In this document: piece after piece, positions 16,902 through 25,610 of the stretch
Position numbering within the stretch: the stretch's first letter is position 1
How the letters are laid out: each line of letters starts with the position of its first letter
Position numbers and translations under genes: made by a program
Origin: CAVXTF01 sp963701375
GTDB taxonomy: Bacteria; Actinomycetota; Acidimicrobiia; Acidimicrobiales; CAVXTF01
Direction: 5' to 3'
Length of the DNA stretch: 64,000 nucleotides
Assembly: GCA_963701375.1 (NCBI GenBank)
Contig: CAVOZT010000004.1
Location: forward strand, 310,001-374,000
Notes under the pieces: model-generated
What the model saw: only the letters and a program-made list of their open reading frames with translations
Database searches by the model: none
What the model was told of the DNA's origin: nothing

Positions 16902-18206
16902 GTGGAACGCGGCGTCAAGGTTCACGAATCCATCCGGAAACGCGAGCGCGACACGTTCGTCGTGCAGCCGAACGGCCCGTTGTACGGGACCGTTAGCGCA
17001 GGCGGCGCGAAGAACTCCACGCTGAAGCTCATGGCAGCCTGCCTGCTTTGCGAAGGACGACACGTGCTGTCGGGTATGCCTGACATCACCGACGTCGCGA
17101 TCATGTCGGAGGTCCTGGAGGCGATCGGCGTGGAGGTGTATCGCGGCGAACGGCCGGGCGACCTCGTGATCGACACTCCTTCGGTGCTCGTCCCTGAGGC
17201 TCCTTACCATCTCGTCGAGAAGATGCGCGCTTCGATCGTCGTGCTCGGGCCGCTCCTCGCGAGGACCGGGCGCGCGCGAGTGTCGATGCCGGGAGGCGAC
17301 GACTTCGGTGCCCGACCCATCGACTACCACCTCAACTCGTTTCAGAAGATGGGCGCCGATTTCACGACGAGCCACGGCTACGTCGAAGGCTACGTCTCAG
17401 GCGGCAGGTTGGCGGGGGACGTGATCGGCCTCGAGTACCCGAGTCACACCGCGACCGACAACGTGTTGATGGCCGCGGTGCTCGCCAAGGGCACGACCGT
17501 CATCGAGAACGCCGCTCGAGAACCGGAGGTTGCCGACCTGGCGGTCTTCCTGCGGGCGATGGGAGCGCGGATCACCGGAGCCGGCACGTCGCGGATCGTT
17601 GTCGAAGGCGTTGACGAGCTCGAGCCCGCCACCCACCACGTGATCGCAGACCGGGTTGTCGCGGCCACGTTCTTGGCGGCCGCCGGGATCGTCGGGGGCG
17701 AAGTCGTGGTGCAAGACGCGAGGGTCGACCACATGACGATGCTCATCGGCAAGTTCCGGCAGATGGGCGTCGAGATATCGCAACGCCCCGACGGGCTCGT
17801 CGCCTCGTCTGACGGGCGTTTGAAGAGTGTCGACATAGCCACGCTTCCTTATCCGGGAGTGGCGACCGACTACAAACCTTTCCTCGTCACAATGCTCGCC
17901 GTAGCCGACGGCGTGGGAATCGTCACGGAGAACCTCTTTTCGGGGCGTTTCCGTTACATCGACGAGTTGCGGCGCATGGGCGCCGACATCAGGACCGAGG
18001 GCCATCACGCCGTGGTGCGGGGCGTGGACCGGCTCTCGGGCGCACAGGTGCGGGCGACCGATCTGCGCGCGGGAGCAGCACTGGTGCTCGGCGGGTTGGT
18101 TGCCGACGGCGAGACGGTTGTCGCGGACGCCCGTCACGTGGACCGCGGCTACGAGAACCTCGACGGCAAGCTCCGGTCGCTCGGGGCGCACGTAGAACGC
18201 GTCTGA
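16902..18206 (+). CDS. murA: UDP-N-acetylglucosamine 1-carboxyvinyltransferase (MurA, Asp variant)
   Basis: First committed step of peptidoglycan synthesis: transfer of enolpyruvate from PEP to UDP-GlcNAc. It has 434 residues with SAGGAKNSTLKLMAACLL, the catalytic loop MPGGDDFGARPIDYHL and LPYPGVATDYKP. The loop residue that is Cys115 in E. coli MurA is Asp133 here, as in mycobacterial MurA. In those enzymes this change prevents covalent attack by fosfomycin. A CATACT hexamer (16890-16895) ends 6 nt before the GTG start, predicting its own leaderless promoter although the gene sits between the mutase and meaB. Confidence 0.95.
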   Translation: MERGVKVHESIRKRERDTFVVQPNGPLYGTVSAGGAKNSTLKLMAACLLCEGRHVLSGMPDITDVAIMSEVLEAIGVEVYRGERPGDLVIDTPSVLVPEAPYHLVEKMRASIVVLGPLLARTGRARVSMPGGDDFGARPIDYHLNSFQKMGADFTTSHGYVEGYVSGGRLAGDVIGLEYPSHTATDNVLMAAVLAKGTTVIENAAREPEVADLAVFLRAMGARITGAGTSRIVVEGVDELEPATHHVIADRVVAATFLAAAGIVGGEVVVQDARVDHMTMLIGKFRQMGVEISQRPDGLVASSDGRLKSVDIATLPYPGVATDYKPFLVTMLAVADGVGIVTENLFSGRFRYIDELRRMGADIRTEGHHAVVRGVDRLSGAQVRATDLRAGAALVLGGLVADGETVVADARHVDRGYENLDGKLRSLGAHVERV

Positions 18207-18237
18207 GAACTCCTGGATCCCTTACGCTCGTCGGACC

Positions 18238-19227
18238 ATGCCCGACGGATCCGAAAAGGCCCGCCTCCCGGACGATCCCGCCGGCCTGCTTGCCGCCGCC
18301 CAGGGCGGCGACCGGCTTGCGCTCGCAAGGCTCATCTCGATTCTGGAAAGAGGTGGCCCCGGTGGTCGCGAGGTGGCGGCCATCGCGTACCGCGGAGGAG
18401 CCGAGCCCCCGACTGTCGGGATCACGGGTGCGCCCGGTGCCGGCAAGTCGACCCTGGTCGCGCGCCTCATCACCCTGATCCGCAAGGAGGTGGAGTCGCT
18501 CGCCGTGATAGCGGTCGACCCGACTTCTCCCTTCAGCGGCGGGGCGATTCTGGGCGACCGGGTCCGCATGCAGGACCACTCGCTCGACCCAGGAGTGTTC
18601 ATCCGCTCGATGGCGACTCGCGGGCACCTCGGCGGCCTGGCCCTCGCAGTCCCCGAAGCCGTCAGGGTGCTCGCCGCTGCGGGGATGCAACGAGTCCTCA
18701 TAGAGACCGTGGGCGTCGGCCAGGTCGAGGTCGAGGTGGCCTCGGCGGCCGACACGACCGTCGTGGTCCTCACCCCCGGTTGGGGCGACGCGGTCCAGGC
18801 CAACAAGGCCGGCCTTCTCGAGGTCGCCGACGTCTTCGTCATCAACAAGGCCGATCGTCCGGGTGCCCGCCAGACCCGCTTGGACCTGGAGCAGATGCTC
18901 GACATGTCACTCCCCACCCGTTGGAGGCCTCCGATCCTGGAAACCGTGGCCTCGCAGGACGAGGGAGTGCCCGAACTGTGGGCTGCGATCAAAGGTCACG
19001 AGGATTCCCTCAAAGAGACGGGAGAGCTCGCTCGCAGAAGGGCCGACCGGCTCGACCGCGAGTTTCGCCGCGTCCTCGGGGCCCGGATAGAGGCGGAGGT
19101 AGCACGCGTCTTTGGCCTCGACGAGTACGAGGGACTGGTGCGGTCCGTCGCCGCACACGAGGTCGATCCCTACGAGGCGGCGGACGTTCTGATCCGCGCC
19201 GTCGGTTCCGCAGGCGATCGACCCTGA
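18238..19227 (+). CDS. meaB: MeaB/ArgK-type G-protein chaperone of B12 mutases
   Basis: GTPase of 329 residues that protects and reloads adenosylcobalamin-dependent acyl-CoA mutases. Motifs are the P-loop GITGAPGAGKSTLVARL, AVDPTSPFSGGAILGDR, RSMATRGHLGG, ETVGVGQVEVEV and NKADRPGA. Its presence two genes from the mutase supports that enzyme being active in vivo. TACGCT at 18223-18228 may be a -10 element 9 nt from the ATG. Confidence 0.94.
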   Translation: MPDGSEKARLPDDPAGLLAAAQGGDRLALARLISILERGGPGGREVAAIAYRGGAEPPTVGITGAPGAGKSTLVARLITLIRKEVESLAVIAVDPTSPFSGGAILGDRVRMQDHSLDPGVFIRSMATRGHLGGLALAVPEAVRVLAAAGMQRVLIETVGVGQVEVEVASAADTTVVVLTPGWGDAVQANKAGLLEVADVFVINKADRPGARQTRLDLEQMLDMSLPTRWRPPILETVASQDEGVPELWAAIKGHEDSLKETGELARRRADRLDREFRRVLGARIEAEVARVFGLDEYEGLVRSVAAHEVDPYEAADVLIRAVGSAGDRP

Positions 19228-19272
19228 AAGCGTCGCACGGGTCGGAGAGCTCACGCGGGTACGGTGCGGAGC

Positions 19273-20073
19273 GTGTCGAACGAACAGAAGGACTCCGCAG
19301 GAGCGAGCGAGGTTCTGGTAGAGCAACGCCAGGACGGCGTCGCCCTAGTCACGCTCAACCGCCCGAAGGCCAATGCGTTGTCGGTCGGTCTTCTCGGGCT
19401 GCTCGCCGAAACCATCTCGGCCCTCGCCTCTGACAGGCCGGGTGCACTCGTGTTGTGGGGAGGCGAAAGGATCTTCGCAGCAGGCGCCGACATCAAGGAG
19501 CTGTCAGGACCGGACGCCGCGGGGCGGATCTCGGACGCGTTCAAAGCTGCGACGGATGCACTTTCTGACCTCGGTTGTCCGAGCATCGCCGCGATCTCCG
19601 GCTTTGCTCTAGGAGGCGGCCTCGAGCTCGCCCTCGGTTGCGACTTCAGGGTCGCAGCCACATCCACGCGACTTGGTCAGCCCGAGATTCTCCTAGGCAT
19701 CATCCCGGGTGGCGGCGGAACCCAACGCCTTTCTCGTCTCGTTGGTCCGTCCCGCGCCAAGGACCTCGTCATGACCGGTCGACAGCTCGCTGCGCCGGAC
19801 GCGCTCGCGTGGGGCCTCGTCAACCGGGTCGTTGCGAACAGCGAGGTTCTCGACGCGTCGCTCGAGTTGGCGTCCGAGTTCGCTCGTGGTCCGAGAATCG
19901 CCGTCGCCGCCGCCAAGCGCGTAATCGACGAGGGGCTCGACACCACCCTCGATGCGGGAGTGAAGATCGAGCGCGACGCTTTCGTCGCCGTGCTACGGAC
20001 CGAGGACGCCAAGCGCGGGATCGAGTCGTTCGTCGAGCACGGTCCCGGCAAGGCGACTTTCGTGGGGCGCTGA
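19273..20073 (+). CDS. Enoyl-CoA hydratase/isomerase family protein
   Basis: Crotonase-fold protein of 266 residues. The oxyanion-hole blocks are ERIFAAGADIKEL and SGFALGGGLELALGCDFRVA. The second includes the first catalytic Glu, and a second Glu is in QPEILLGIIPGGGGTQRL. Both acid/base residues of true hydratases are present, so hydration of a 2-enoyl-CoA is likely, with unknown chain preference. I chose the GTG at 19273 because TACGGT at 19260-19265 lies exactly 7 nt upstream; a GTG at 19264 is possible. Its stop codon lies in the first copy of a 19-bp repeat. Confidence 0.88.
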   Translation: MSNEQKDSAGASEVLVEQRQDGVALVTLNRPKANALSVGLLGLLAETISALASDRPGALVLWGGERIFAAGADIKELSGPDAAGRISDAFKAATDALSDLGCPSIAAISGFALGGGLELALGCDFRVAATSTRLGQPEILLGIIPGGGGTQRLSRLVGPSRAKDLVMTGRQLAAPDALAWGLVNRVVANSEVLDASLELASEFARGPRIAVAAAKRVIDEGLDTTLDAGVKIERDAFVAVLRTEDAKRGIESFVEHGPGKATFVGR

Positions 20074-20122
20074 TCAGATGACAGGGCGCTGATCAGATGA
20101 CCGGGGCGCTGACCGAATGACC
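20065..20122 (+). repeat. Three 19-bp tandem repeats joining the enoyl-CoA hydratase and treS
   Basis: Copies at 20065-20083, 20084-20102 and 20104-20122 (unit GGGCGCTGATCAGATGACC with small changes). The first copy contains the stop codon of the upstream gene and the third contains the ATG used as the treS start. Every copy carries an ATGAC, so duplication has multiplied potential start codons. Confidence 0.9.
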
Positions 20123-21919
20123 GGAAGGCCGGCTCGCCGTGGCCCGTCCCGCCCACGGGTCGCCGGCCGTTTCAGGTCGCAATCCGACCGCAGGGCGATC
20201 GCCACTGCACAAAGCCATCCCGACTGGTACAGACGGGCGGTCTTCTACGAGGTCCCGGTACGCGGTTTCTACGACGCCAACGGCGACGGCATCGGGGACC
20301 TGCGCGGACTGCAGGAGAAGCTCGAGTATCTCCAATGGCTGGGAGTCGACTGCCTGTGGCTGTTGCCCTATTACCCGTCACCGATGCGCGACGGCGGTTA
20401 TGACATAAGCGACTTTCTCACGATCCACCCCGACCTCGGAACCACCGACGACCTGGTTCTGCTCTTAGAAGATGCGCACCGACGCGGGATAAGGATCATC
20501 GCGGACCTCGTGATGAACCACACGAGCGACGAGCACCCGTGGTTCATCGAGTCGCGCAGCTCGCGCAACAACGACCGCGCTGACTGGTACGTGTGGAGCG
20601 ACGACGACCAGAGATGGCCAGAAGCCCGCGTCGTGTTCGTCAACGTCGAGACCTCAAACTGGACGTGGGACCCGGTTCGCCAGCAGTTCTTCTGGCACCG
20701 CTTCTACTCGCACCAGCCGGATCTGAACTACGACAATCCCGACGTCGAGGCGGCGATGCTCGGCGTGGTCCGGCACTGGCTGGATCTCGGCCTCGACGGG
20801 TTCCGGCTCGACGCCGTCTCTTACCTCTACCAGCGCGACGGCACGACGGGAGAGAGCCTTCCCGAGACCCATGCGTTGTTGCGCAGGCTGAGAAAGGAGG
20901 TCGACTCGGCTTACCCCGAAGCGGTGCTCCTGGCGGAGGCGAACCAATGGCCGTCAGATCTCGTCAACTACTTCGGTCAGGGCGACGAGTGCCACATGTG
21001 CTTCAACTTCCCGCTGATGCCGCGCCTGTTCATGGCCGTCCGGCGCGAGCAGCGGTTCCCGGTGACGGAGATCCTCGGCCAGTCCCCGCAGATCCCGCCG
21101 ACGTGTCAGTGGGCGATCTTCTTGCGCAACCACGACGAGCTCTCCTTGGAGAAGGTGTCAGAAGAAGAGCGCGACTACATGGTGAGCGAGTACGCGAAGG
21201 ACCCCCGGATGCAGCGCAACATGGGCATCGGCCGGAGGCTCGCCCCGCTGCTCGACGGCGACCGCGGCCTCGCAGAGCTGCTCGTCGCACTCTTGCTCTC
21301 GCTTCCCGGGAGCCCGGTGCTGTACTACGGAGACGAGCTGCTGATGGGCGACAACGTCTATCTCGGTGACCGTGATTCGGTGCGGACGCCCATGCAGTGG
21401 AGCCCCGACCGCAATGCCGGCTTCAGCAAGGGGGATTTCGCACAGCTCTACCTTCCTCCGCTCATGGACCCCGTTTACGGGTATCAGTCAGTGAATGTGG
21501 AGGCCCAACAGCGCAGTCCGAGCTCGTTTCTGCACTGGATCCGCCGGATGCTCCAGGTCCGCAAGTCCTTCCTTCAGTTCGGGACGGGCGGCTTCGAAGC
21601 CGTCGACTCCGCGAACCCGTCGGTGCTTCCCTACGTGAGGCTCCCTGAGGCAGGCCAACAGTCGGGGCATACCGACGGCGGAGGGCCCGATCCTGCGCCG
21701 GTGCTCTGCGTGCACAACCTGAGCCGTTTCGCCCAACCTGCGTGGCTCGACCTCGTACGGTGGGCTGGCCGAACTCCCGTCGAGTTGCTCGGCAGGGTAC
21801 CTTTCCCCGCAGTGACCGGTGGGCTGACCCACATGACGCTCGGGCCACACGGCTTCTACTGGTTCGAGCTGGTCGAAGACTCGTTGCTCGACCCCGAGCC
21901 CAGGCCAGAGGCGTTCTGA
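20117..21919 (+). CDS. treS: Trehalose synthase (maltose glucosyltransferase)
   Basis: Glycoside hydrolase family 13 enzyme of 600 residues that interconverts trehalose and maltose. After a basic N-terminal tail it has the TreS signature HPDWYRRAVFYEVPVRGFYD, then DLVMNHTSDEHPWF, GLDGFRLDAVSYLY (nucleophile Asp), VLLAEANQWP (acid/base Glu) and FLRNHDEL (transition-state Asp). A small beta-domain ends the protein. It is followed 16 nt later by a maltokinase gene, the usual partner that phosphorylates the maltose made here for alpha-glucan synthesis by GlgE, which is not in this window. Confidence 0.95.
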   Translation: MTGRPARRGPSRPRVAGRFRSQSDRRAIATAQSHPDWYRRAVFYEVPVRGFYDANGDGIGDLRGLQEKLEYLQWLGVDCLWLLPYYPSPMRDGGYDISDFLTIHPDLGTTDDLVLLLEDAHRRGIRIIADLVMNHTSDEHPWFIESRSSRNNDRADWYVWSDDDQRWPEARVVFVNVETSNWTWDPVRQQFFWHRFYSHQPDLNYDNPDVEAAMLGVVRHWLDLGLDGFRLDAVSYLYQRDGTTGESLPETHALLRRLRKEVDSAYPEAVLLAEANQWPSDLVNYFGQGDECHMCFNFPLMPRLFMAVRREQRFPVTEILGQSPQIPPTCQWAIFLRNHDELSLEKVSEEERDYMVSEYAKDPRMQRNMGIGRRLAPLLDGDRGLAELLVALLLSLPGSPVLYYGDELLMGDNVYLGDRDSVRTPMQWSPDRNAGFSKGDFAQLYLPPLMDPVYGYQSVNVEAQQRSPSSFLHWIRRMLQVRKSFLQFGTGGFEAVDSANPSVLPYVRLPEAGQQSGHTDGGGPDPAPVLCVHNLSRFAQPAWLDLVRWAGRTPVELLGRVPFPAVTGGLTHMTLGPHGFYWFELVEDSLLDPEPRPEAF

Positions 21920-21935
21920 TGGCTGGTACCGGCTG

Positions 21936-23252
21936 ATGGCTGGCCCGGGCGCTGCTGTGAAGGGCGATCCGACCATTGCCGACCTCGTGAGTTCGTATGC
22001 CGCGCGACGGCCCGGCTGGATCGGAGTCGTCGGGCCCGTGACGGTGATCGACGACGAGATCGTTGTCGCCGGCCGTCCTGGCGTCCGAGACGTCGTCGCA
22101 GACGTCGGCGGGACGCTCGTTCATCTTCCCGTCGGGCTGAAGGCCCCCGGCGACGAGCCGAGGGTCCTGGCCGGGGTCGAAGAGCCCGTGCTGGGGTTGC
22201 ACGATGATCCGGCAGGTCTGGCGGTCGCGTTCGACGCCGTCCGAGACGCCGACACCGCGGCACTGCTCACTCAGGCCGTAACGGGTAAACCCGCCGATCC
22301 CGAGCGGGTGCGTCAGGTGCGCTTCGACACGAGCTCTTCCACCCTTGCTTTCGACGACCGCATCGACTTCACGATCTTCGATCGGCTCGTCGACGGTCCG
22401 CATCCCGGGCTCGAGCTGCTGATCGGGCTCGACAAGGCGGGCTTCAACCACGTTGCGGCTCCCGTCGCTGTCTGGCGAAGGGGAGGGCGCGACCTCGGAG
22501 TGGTCCAGGAGCATCTCGCTGGAGGGTCGTCTGGATGGGCGATGGCGCGGACTTCTGTCCGCGACCTGTACGCGGCGCGCGTCCCTGCGGAGGACGCGGG
22601 AGGGGACTTCGCGTCGGAGGCGAGAAGGCTCGGGACCATGACCGCCAGGATGCATCTCGCATTGGCGCAGGCGTTCGGAAGGCGCGACGAGAGGATCTCG
22701 TCTGTTGCGTCCGCAGTGGAGGCACGCGTGGGTGAGGCCGCACCCTCGTTGCTCGAACGCTCCGACGTCGCCGGGCTGCTCGTTGGCCTGCTCGCCTCTG
22801 ACGAGACTTCCGCGGTGGTGCGCGCACACGGCGACTTCCATTTGGGCCGCGTGTGGCGCGCCGAGCAGGGCTGGATGGTGGTCGAGCTCACCCCCGGCGA
22901 ACACCCCGTGAACCGTCCCGGAGGGGTACCGGGGGACGCGGACCTCGACGCCGACGTCGGTCCAGGGCCGACCGAGCGTTCACCGCTCGCCGACGTCGCG
23001 GACATGCTCTGGTCCTTCGGGAGGGTTGCAAGTGTCGCTGCCGCGAGGCGCGACCCGTCGGGCCGCGAGAACCTCGGCCCGCTGGCTGACGAGTGGGAAC
23101 GGCGCAACCGACTGGCGTTCCTCGTCGGTTACCAGGCGGTCCCCGGGATATCGGATCTCGTACCGAAGACCCGCGACGGGGTGCAGCGGCTCGCCGGATT
23201 GTTCGAGCTCGATCGTGCGGCGGGCCGCCTGGCACGTCGCAAGGAATCTTGA
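21936..23252 (+). CDS. mak: Maltokinase-like protein with altered metal-binding motif
   Basis: Kinase-like protein of 438 residues matching maltokinase in size, position behind treS and fold. The catalytic loop is RAHGDFHLGRVWR, the HGDxHLGQ-type motif of this family. The following Mg-binding motif, normally DFEGEP, reads VVELTPGEHPV here, so the metal Asp appears replaced by Glu and the segment is lengthened. The expected reaction is ATP plus maltose to maltose-1-phosphate; activity is uncertain given the change. The gene overlaps the phosphofructokinase start (TGATG at 23250-23254). Confidence 0.8.
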   Translation: MAGPGAAVKGDPTIADLVSSYAARRPGWIGVVGPVTVIDDEIVVAGRPGVRDVVADVGGTLVHLPVGLKAPGDEPRVLAGVEEPVLGLHDDPAGLAVAFDAVRDADTAALLTQAVTGKPADPERVRQVRFDTSSSTLAFDDRIDFTIFDRLVDGPHPGLELLIGLDKAGFNHVAAPVAVWRRGGRDLGVVQEHLAGGSSGWAMARTSVRDLYAARVPAEDAGGDFASEARRLGTMTARMHLALAQAFGRRDERISSVASAVEARVGEAAPSLLERSDVAGLLVGLLASDETSAVVRAHGDFHLGRVWRAEQGWMVVELTPGEHPVNRPGGVPGDADLDADVGPGPTERSPLADVADMLWSFGRVASVAAARRDPSGRENLGPLADEWERRNRLAFLVGYQAVPGISDLVPKTRDGVQRLAGLFELDRAAGRLARRKES

Positions 23253-24298
23253 TGCGCATCGGGATCCTGACCGGGGGAGGCGACTGCCCCGGCTTGAACG
23301 CCGTGATACGCGCCGTCGTGCTCACAGCGCGTCGGCGCCACGGCGACGAGCTCCTGGGATTCTTGGACGGCTGGCGGGGAGTCATCGACGACGTGACGAC
23401 CCCGCTCGACGACCGTCGCTGCCGGGACATATTGGCTGTCGGCGGAACGATCCTCGGCACTTCTCGTACCAACCCGTTCGGCGAGGACGGGGGAGCGGAC
23501 AAGGTCGTCGAGACGCTCGAGCGGAACTCCGTCGACGCGCTCGTGGCGATAGGAGGAGAGGACACGCTCGGGGTTGCGCACCGCCTCGCCGAGTACGGCG
23601 TACAGGCGGTAGGAGTGCCGAAGACGATCGACAACGACCTGTCCGAGACCGAGTTCACGTTCGGCTTCGACACCGCCGTCCAGATCGCGACAGACGCCAT
23701 CGACAGGTTGAGGACGACGGCAGAGTCGCACCACCGCGTGATCGTCTGCGAAGTGATGGGGCGACATGCGGGTTGGATCGCGGCGTACAGCGGTATCGCG
23801 GGAGGCGCCGCCGAGATACTGGTTCCCGAGATCCCCTTCGACGTAGACGCCGTGTGCAAGGGGCTTCGCGACAGGCACGCCGGTGGACAGTTCTCTTCGA
23901 TCGTCGTCGTGTCAGAAGGCGCAGGCCCCGCAGAAGGTGTGGACGCGGAGGCGGCGAGGCGCGCCACCGCGACCGACGCCGTGGACGCGTTCGGGCACGC
24001 CCGGCTCGGTGGGATAGGTGAGTGGCTCGCACGTGAGATCGAGCTGCGCACCGGGTTCGAGGCCCGCACGACGATCCTCGGCCACGTTCAAAGAGGTGGC
24101 ACCCCGACGGCTCGGGACCGGGTACTCGCGACGCGATTCGGCTCGGCAGCCGTGGCGGCCGTACACGACGGTGCGTTCGGGATGATGGTCGCCCTCAGAG
24201 ACGGTGCCATCGTCCGTGTGCCGATCGCCGACGCGACGAAGACACCGAAGACGTTGGACCTCGACTTGATGGACGTGGCGGGGGGCTTGACCGGCTGA
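23252..24298 (+). CDS. pfkA: 6-phosphofructokinase, pyrophosphate-type active site
   Basis: Phosphofructokinase of 348 residues. N-terminal LTGGGDCPGLNAVIRA, then GGEDTLG and PKTIDNDL, then MGRHAGWIA and HVQRGGTPTARDR. At the two positions that separate phosphoryl donors, residue 104 is Asp (Gly in ATP enzymes) and residue 124 is Lys (Gly in ATP enzymes). This is the combination of PPi-dependent enzymes such as that of Amycolatopsis methanolica. A reversible PPi-dependent reaction is therefore predicted. The ATG at 23252 overlaps the maltokinase stop, so the two are coupled. Confidence 0.93.
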   Translation: MRIGILTGGGDCPGLNAVIRAVVLTARRRHGDELLGFLDGWRGVIDDVTTPLDDRRCRDILAVGGTILGTSRTNPFGEDGGADKVVETLERNSVDALVAIGGEDTLGVAHRLAEYGVQAVGVPKTIDNDLSETEFTFGFDTAVQIATDAIDRLRTTAESHHRVIVCEVMGRHAGWIAAYSGIAGGAAEILVPEIPFDVDAVCKGLRDRHAGGQFSSIVVVSEGAGPAEGVDAEAARRATATDAVDAFGHARLGGIGEWLAREIELRTGFEARTTILGHVQRGGTPTARDRVLATRFGSAAVAAVHDGAFGMMVALRDGAIVRVPIADATKTPKTLDLDLMDVAGGLTG

Positions 24299-24335
24299 AG
24301 ATTGCCGGCTCAGGCTCGCTCTTCAGGCTTTCGCT

Positions 24336-25341
24336 TCAGGCTGTCGCGACCCCTGGCTCCAAGAGCGACACCCTGAGCTCGTCGGCGGCCTGCTCGGGCG
24401 GGACGATGTTTATGAGAACGCCGGTCCCGAGCTCGAATCCCGCCTGGGTGGTGAGCTTCGGCCAGATGTGCACGTGCCAGTGGAACGGCTCGGGCGCACG
24501 GAAAGGCGCCGAGTGGAAGACGAGGTTGTAGGGCACGTCTCCGATGTGGTCCTGGAGCGACGCGAGAGCCTTGCGCACGGCCCTTCCGACGCTGACGAGG
24601 TCCGCCGGCGGTGCGCGGTGCAGATGGGGGCCGTGGTTGCGCGGGATGACCAGCATCTCGTAAGGCGTCCCGCTCCAAAACGGGCAGACAACCGCCACAC
24701 GCTCGTCCGAGTACACGACGCGGTAGCCGGTTGACTCTTCTGCGTCGATCGCAGTGCAGAGCAGACACCGTCCGGTGAACCTCGCGAATCCCGCCTGCTC
24801 CTCCGCGAGCTCTCTCGGGACGAACGACATTCCGAGAAGCTGGGCGTGCGGGTGCTCTATTGACGCCCCGGCCTCGCGGCCCGAAATTGACGATCGCCTG
24901 GCTGTAGCGCATGCCGGGCACCATCGAGTGCTCCTCGATGCGGTCCCTGATGGCGGCCATCACGAGGCCGGCCTGCTCCTCGTCGACGTCCTCCCACTCG
25001 TTGGAATGATCGGGCGACAGGATGAGGACCTCGTGGATCCCTCCCGCGGTCGCCTGCGTGAATACCGGTCCGCGGTGCTCGACCACGAATGCATGGTCAC
25101 CCTCGAACGCGGGGTAGAGGTTGGGCACGACTCGTACGAGCCAACCGCCACTTGGACCGTAGGTCTCGAGAGCCGGTGGGGTGGAGCCCTCGTTCCCGGG
25201 GCAGAACGGGCAGGGAACCGACGTGTCCGCCTGCACGGCAGACACTCTCGGGGAGAACACGAATGCGGAGGGGCGGCGAGCACGGTCGACGCTCACCACG
25301 ACCCATCGCCCTGTCAAGGGGTCCAGGCGAAGCTGGTTCAT
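24336..25341 (-). CDS. galT: Galactose-1-phosphate uridylyltransferase, one frameshift
   Basis: Leloir-pathway enzyme that exchanges UMP between UDP-glucose and galactose-1-phosphate. The first frame carries RLDPLTGRWVVVS, CPFCPGNE (zinc site), VVPNLYPAF and VNFGP. The second carries ASIEHPHAQLLG with the active-site histidines, CLLC, and FHWHVHIWPKLTTQAGFE. An extra base near 24875-24879 separates them. Removing it gives EAGASIEHPHAQ and a 334-residue protein of normal length. The ATG at 25341 follows GGGAGCGG. An upstream in-frame extension exists but lacks family similarity. It is convergent with the phosphofructokinase gene. Confidence 0.93.
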
Positions 25342-25610
25342 CTTCCGCTCCCAAGGACGTTCGTGCGCGATGCCAGGGATCTTCCCCGAGGCGCCCCTGT
25401 TCCCGTCTCGCGGATTGTTTGCCGTGCCGTGTCTCGGATCCCTCTTTCCGCCAGTCTTGCCGAGCCCAGCCGGTGTGGTCGTGGATCTCGGCGTCATTCC
25501 GTTGTTATCGACACCAACGTAGTCGCCTATAAGGCCGGACATTGCTCATCACCCCCCGCGACGCCTAGGCGAGACTCCTGAATTTCCCGGGGTGGACGGG
25601 CCGGGGCAGC
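25342..25610. other. Divergent intergenic region galT / membrane protein
   Basis: No convincing gene. On the plus strand a TATAAG at 25528-25533 is the most AT-rich hexamer and may be a -10 element for the membrane-protein gene. The minus strand is open in the galT frame back to 25542 but shows no recognisable domain. Confidence 0.3.

Noticed and set aside
20117..24298. Complete GlgE alpha-glucan pathway
   Set aside because: Only treS and a maltokinase are present; no glgE or branching-enzyme gene is in the window.
25342..25542. 67-residue N-terminal extension of GalT
   Set aside because: Low-complexity sequence with no similarity to GalT. The internal ATG at 25341 has a good ribosome-binding site and matches the family's N-terminus.
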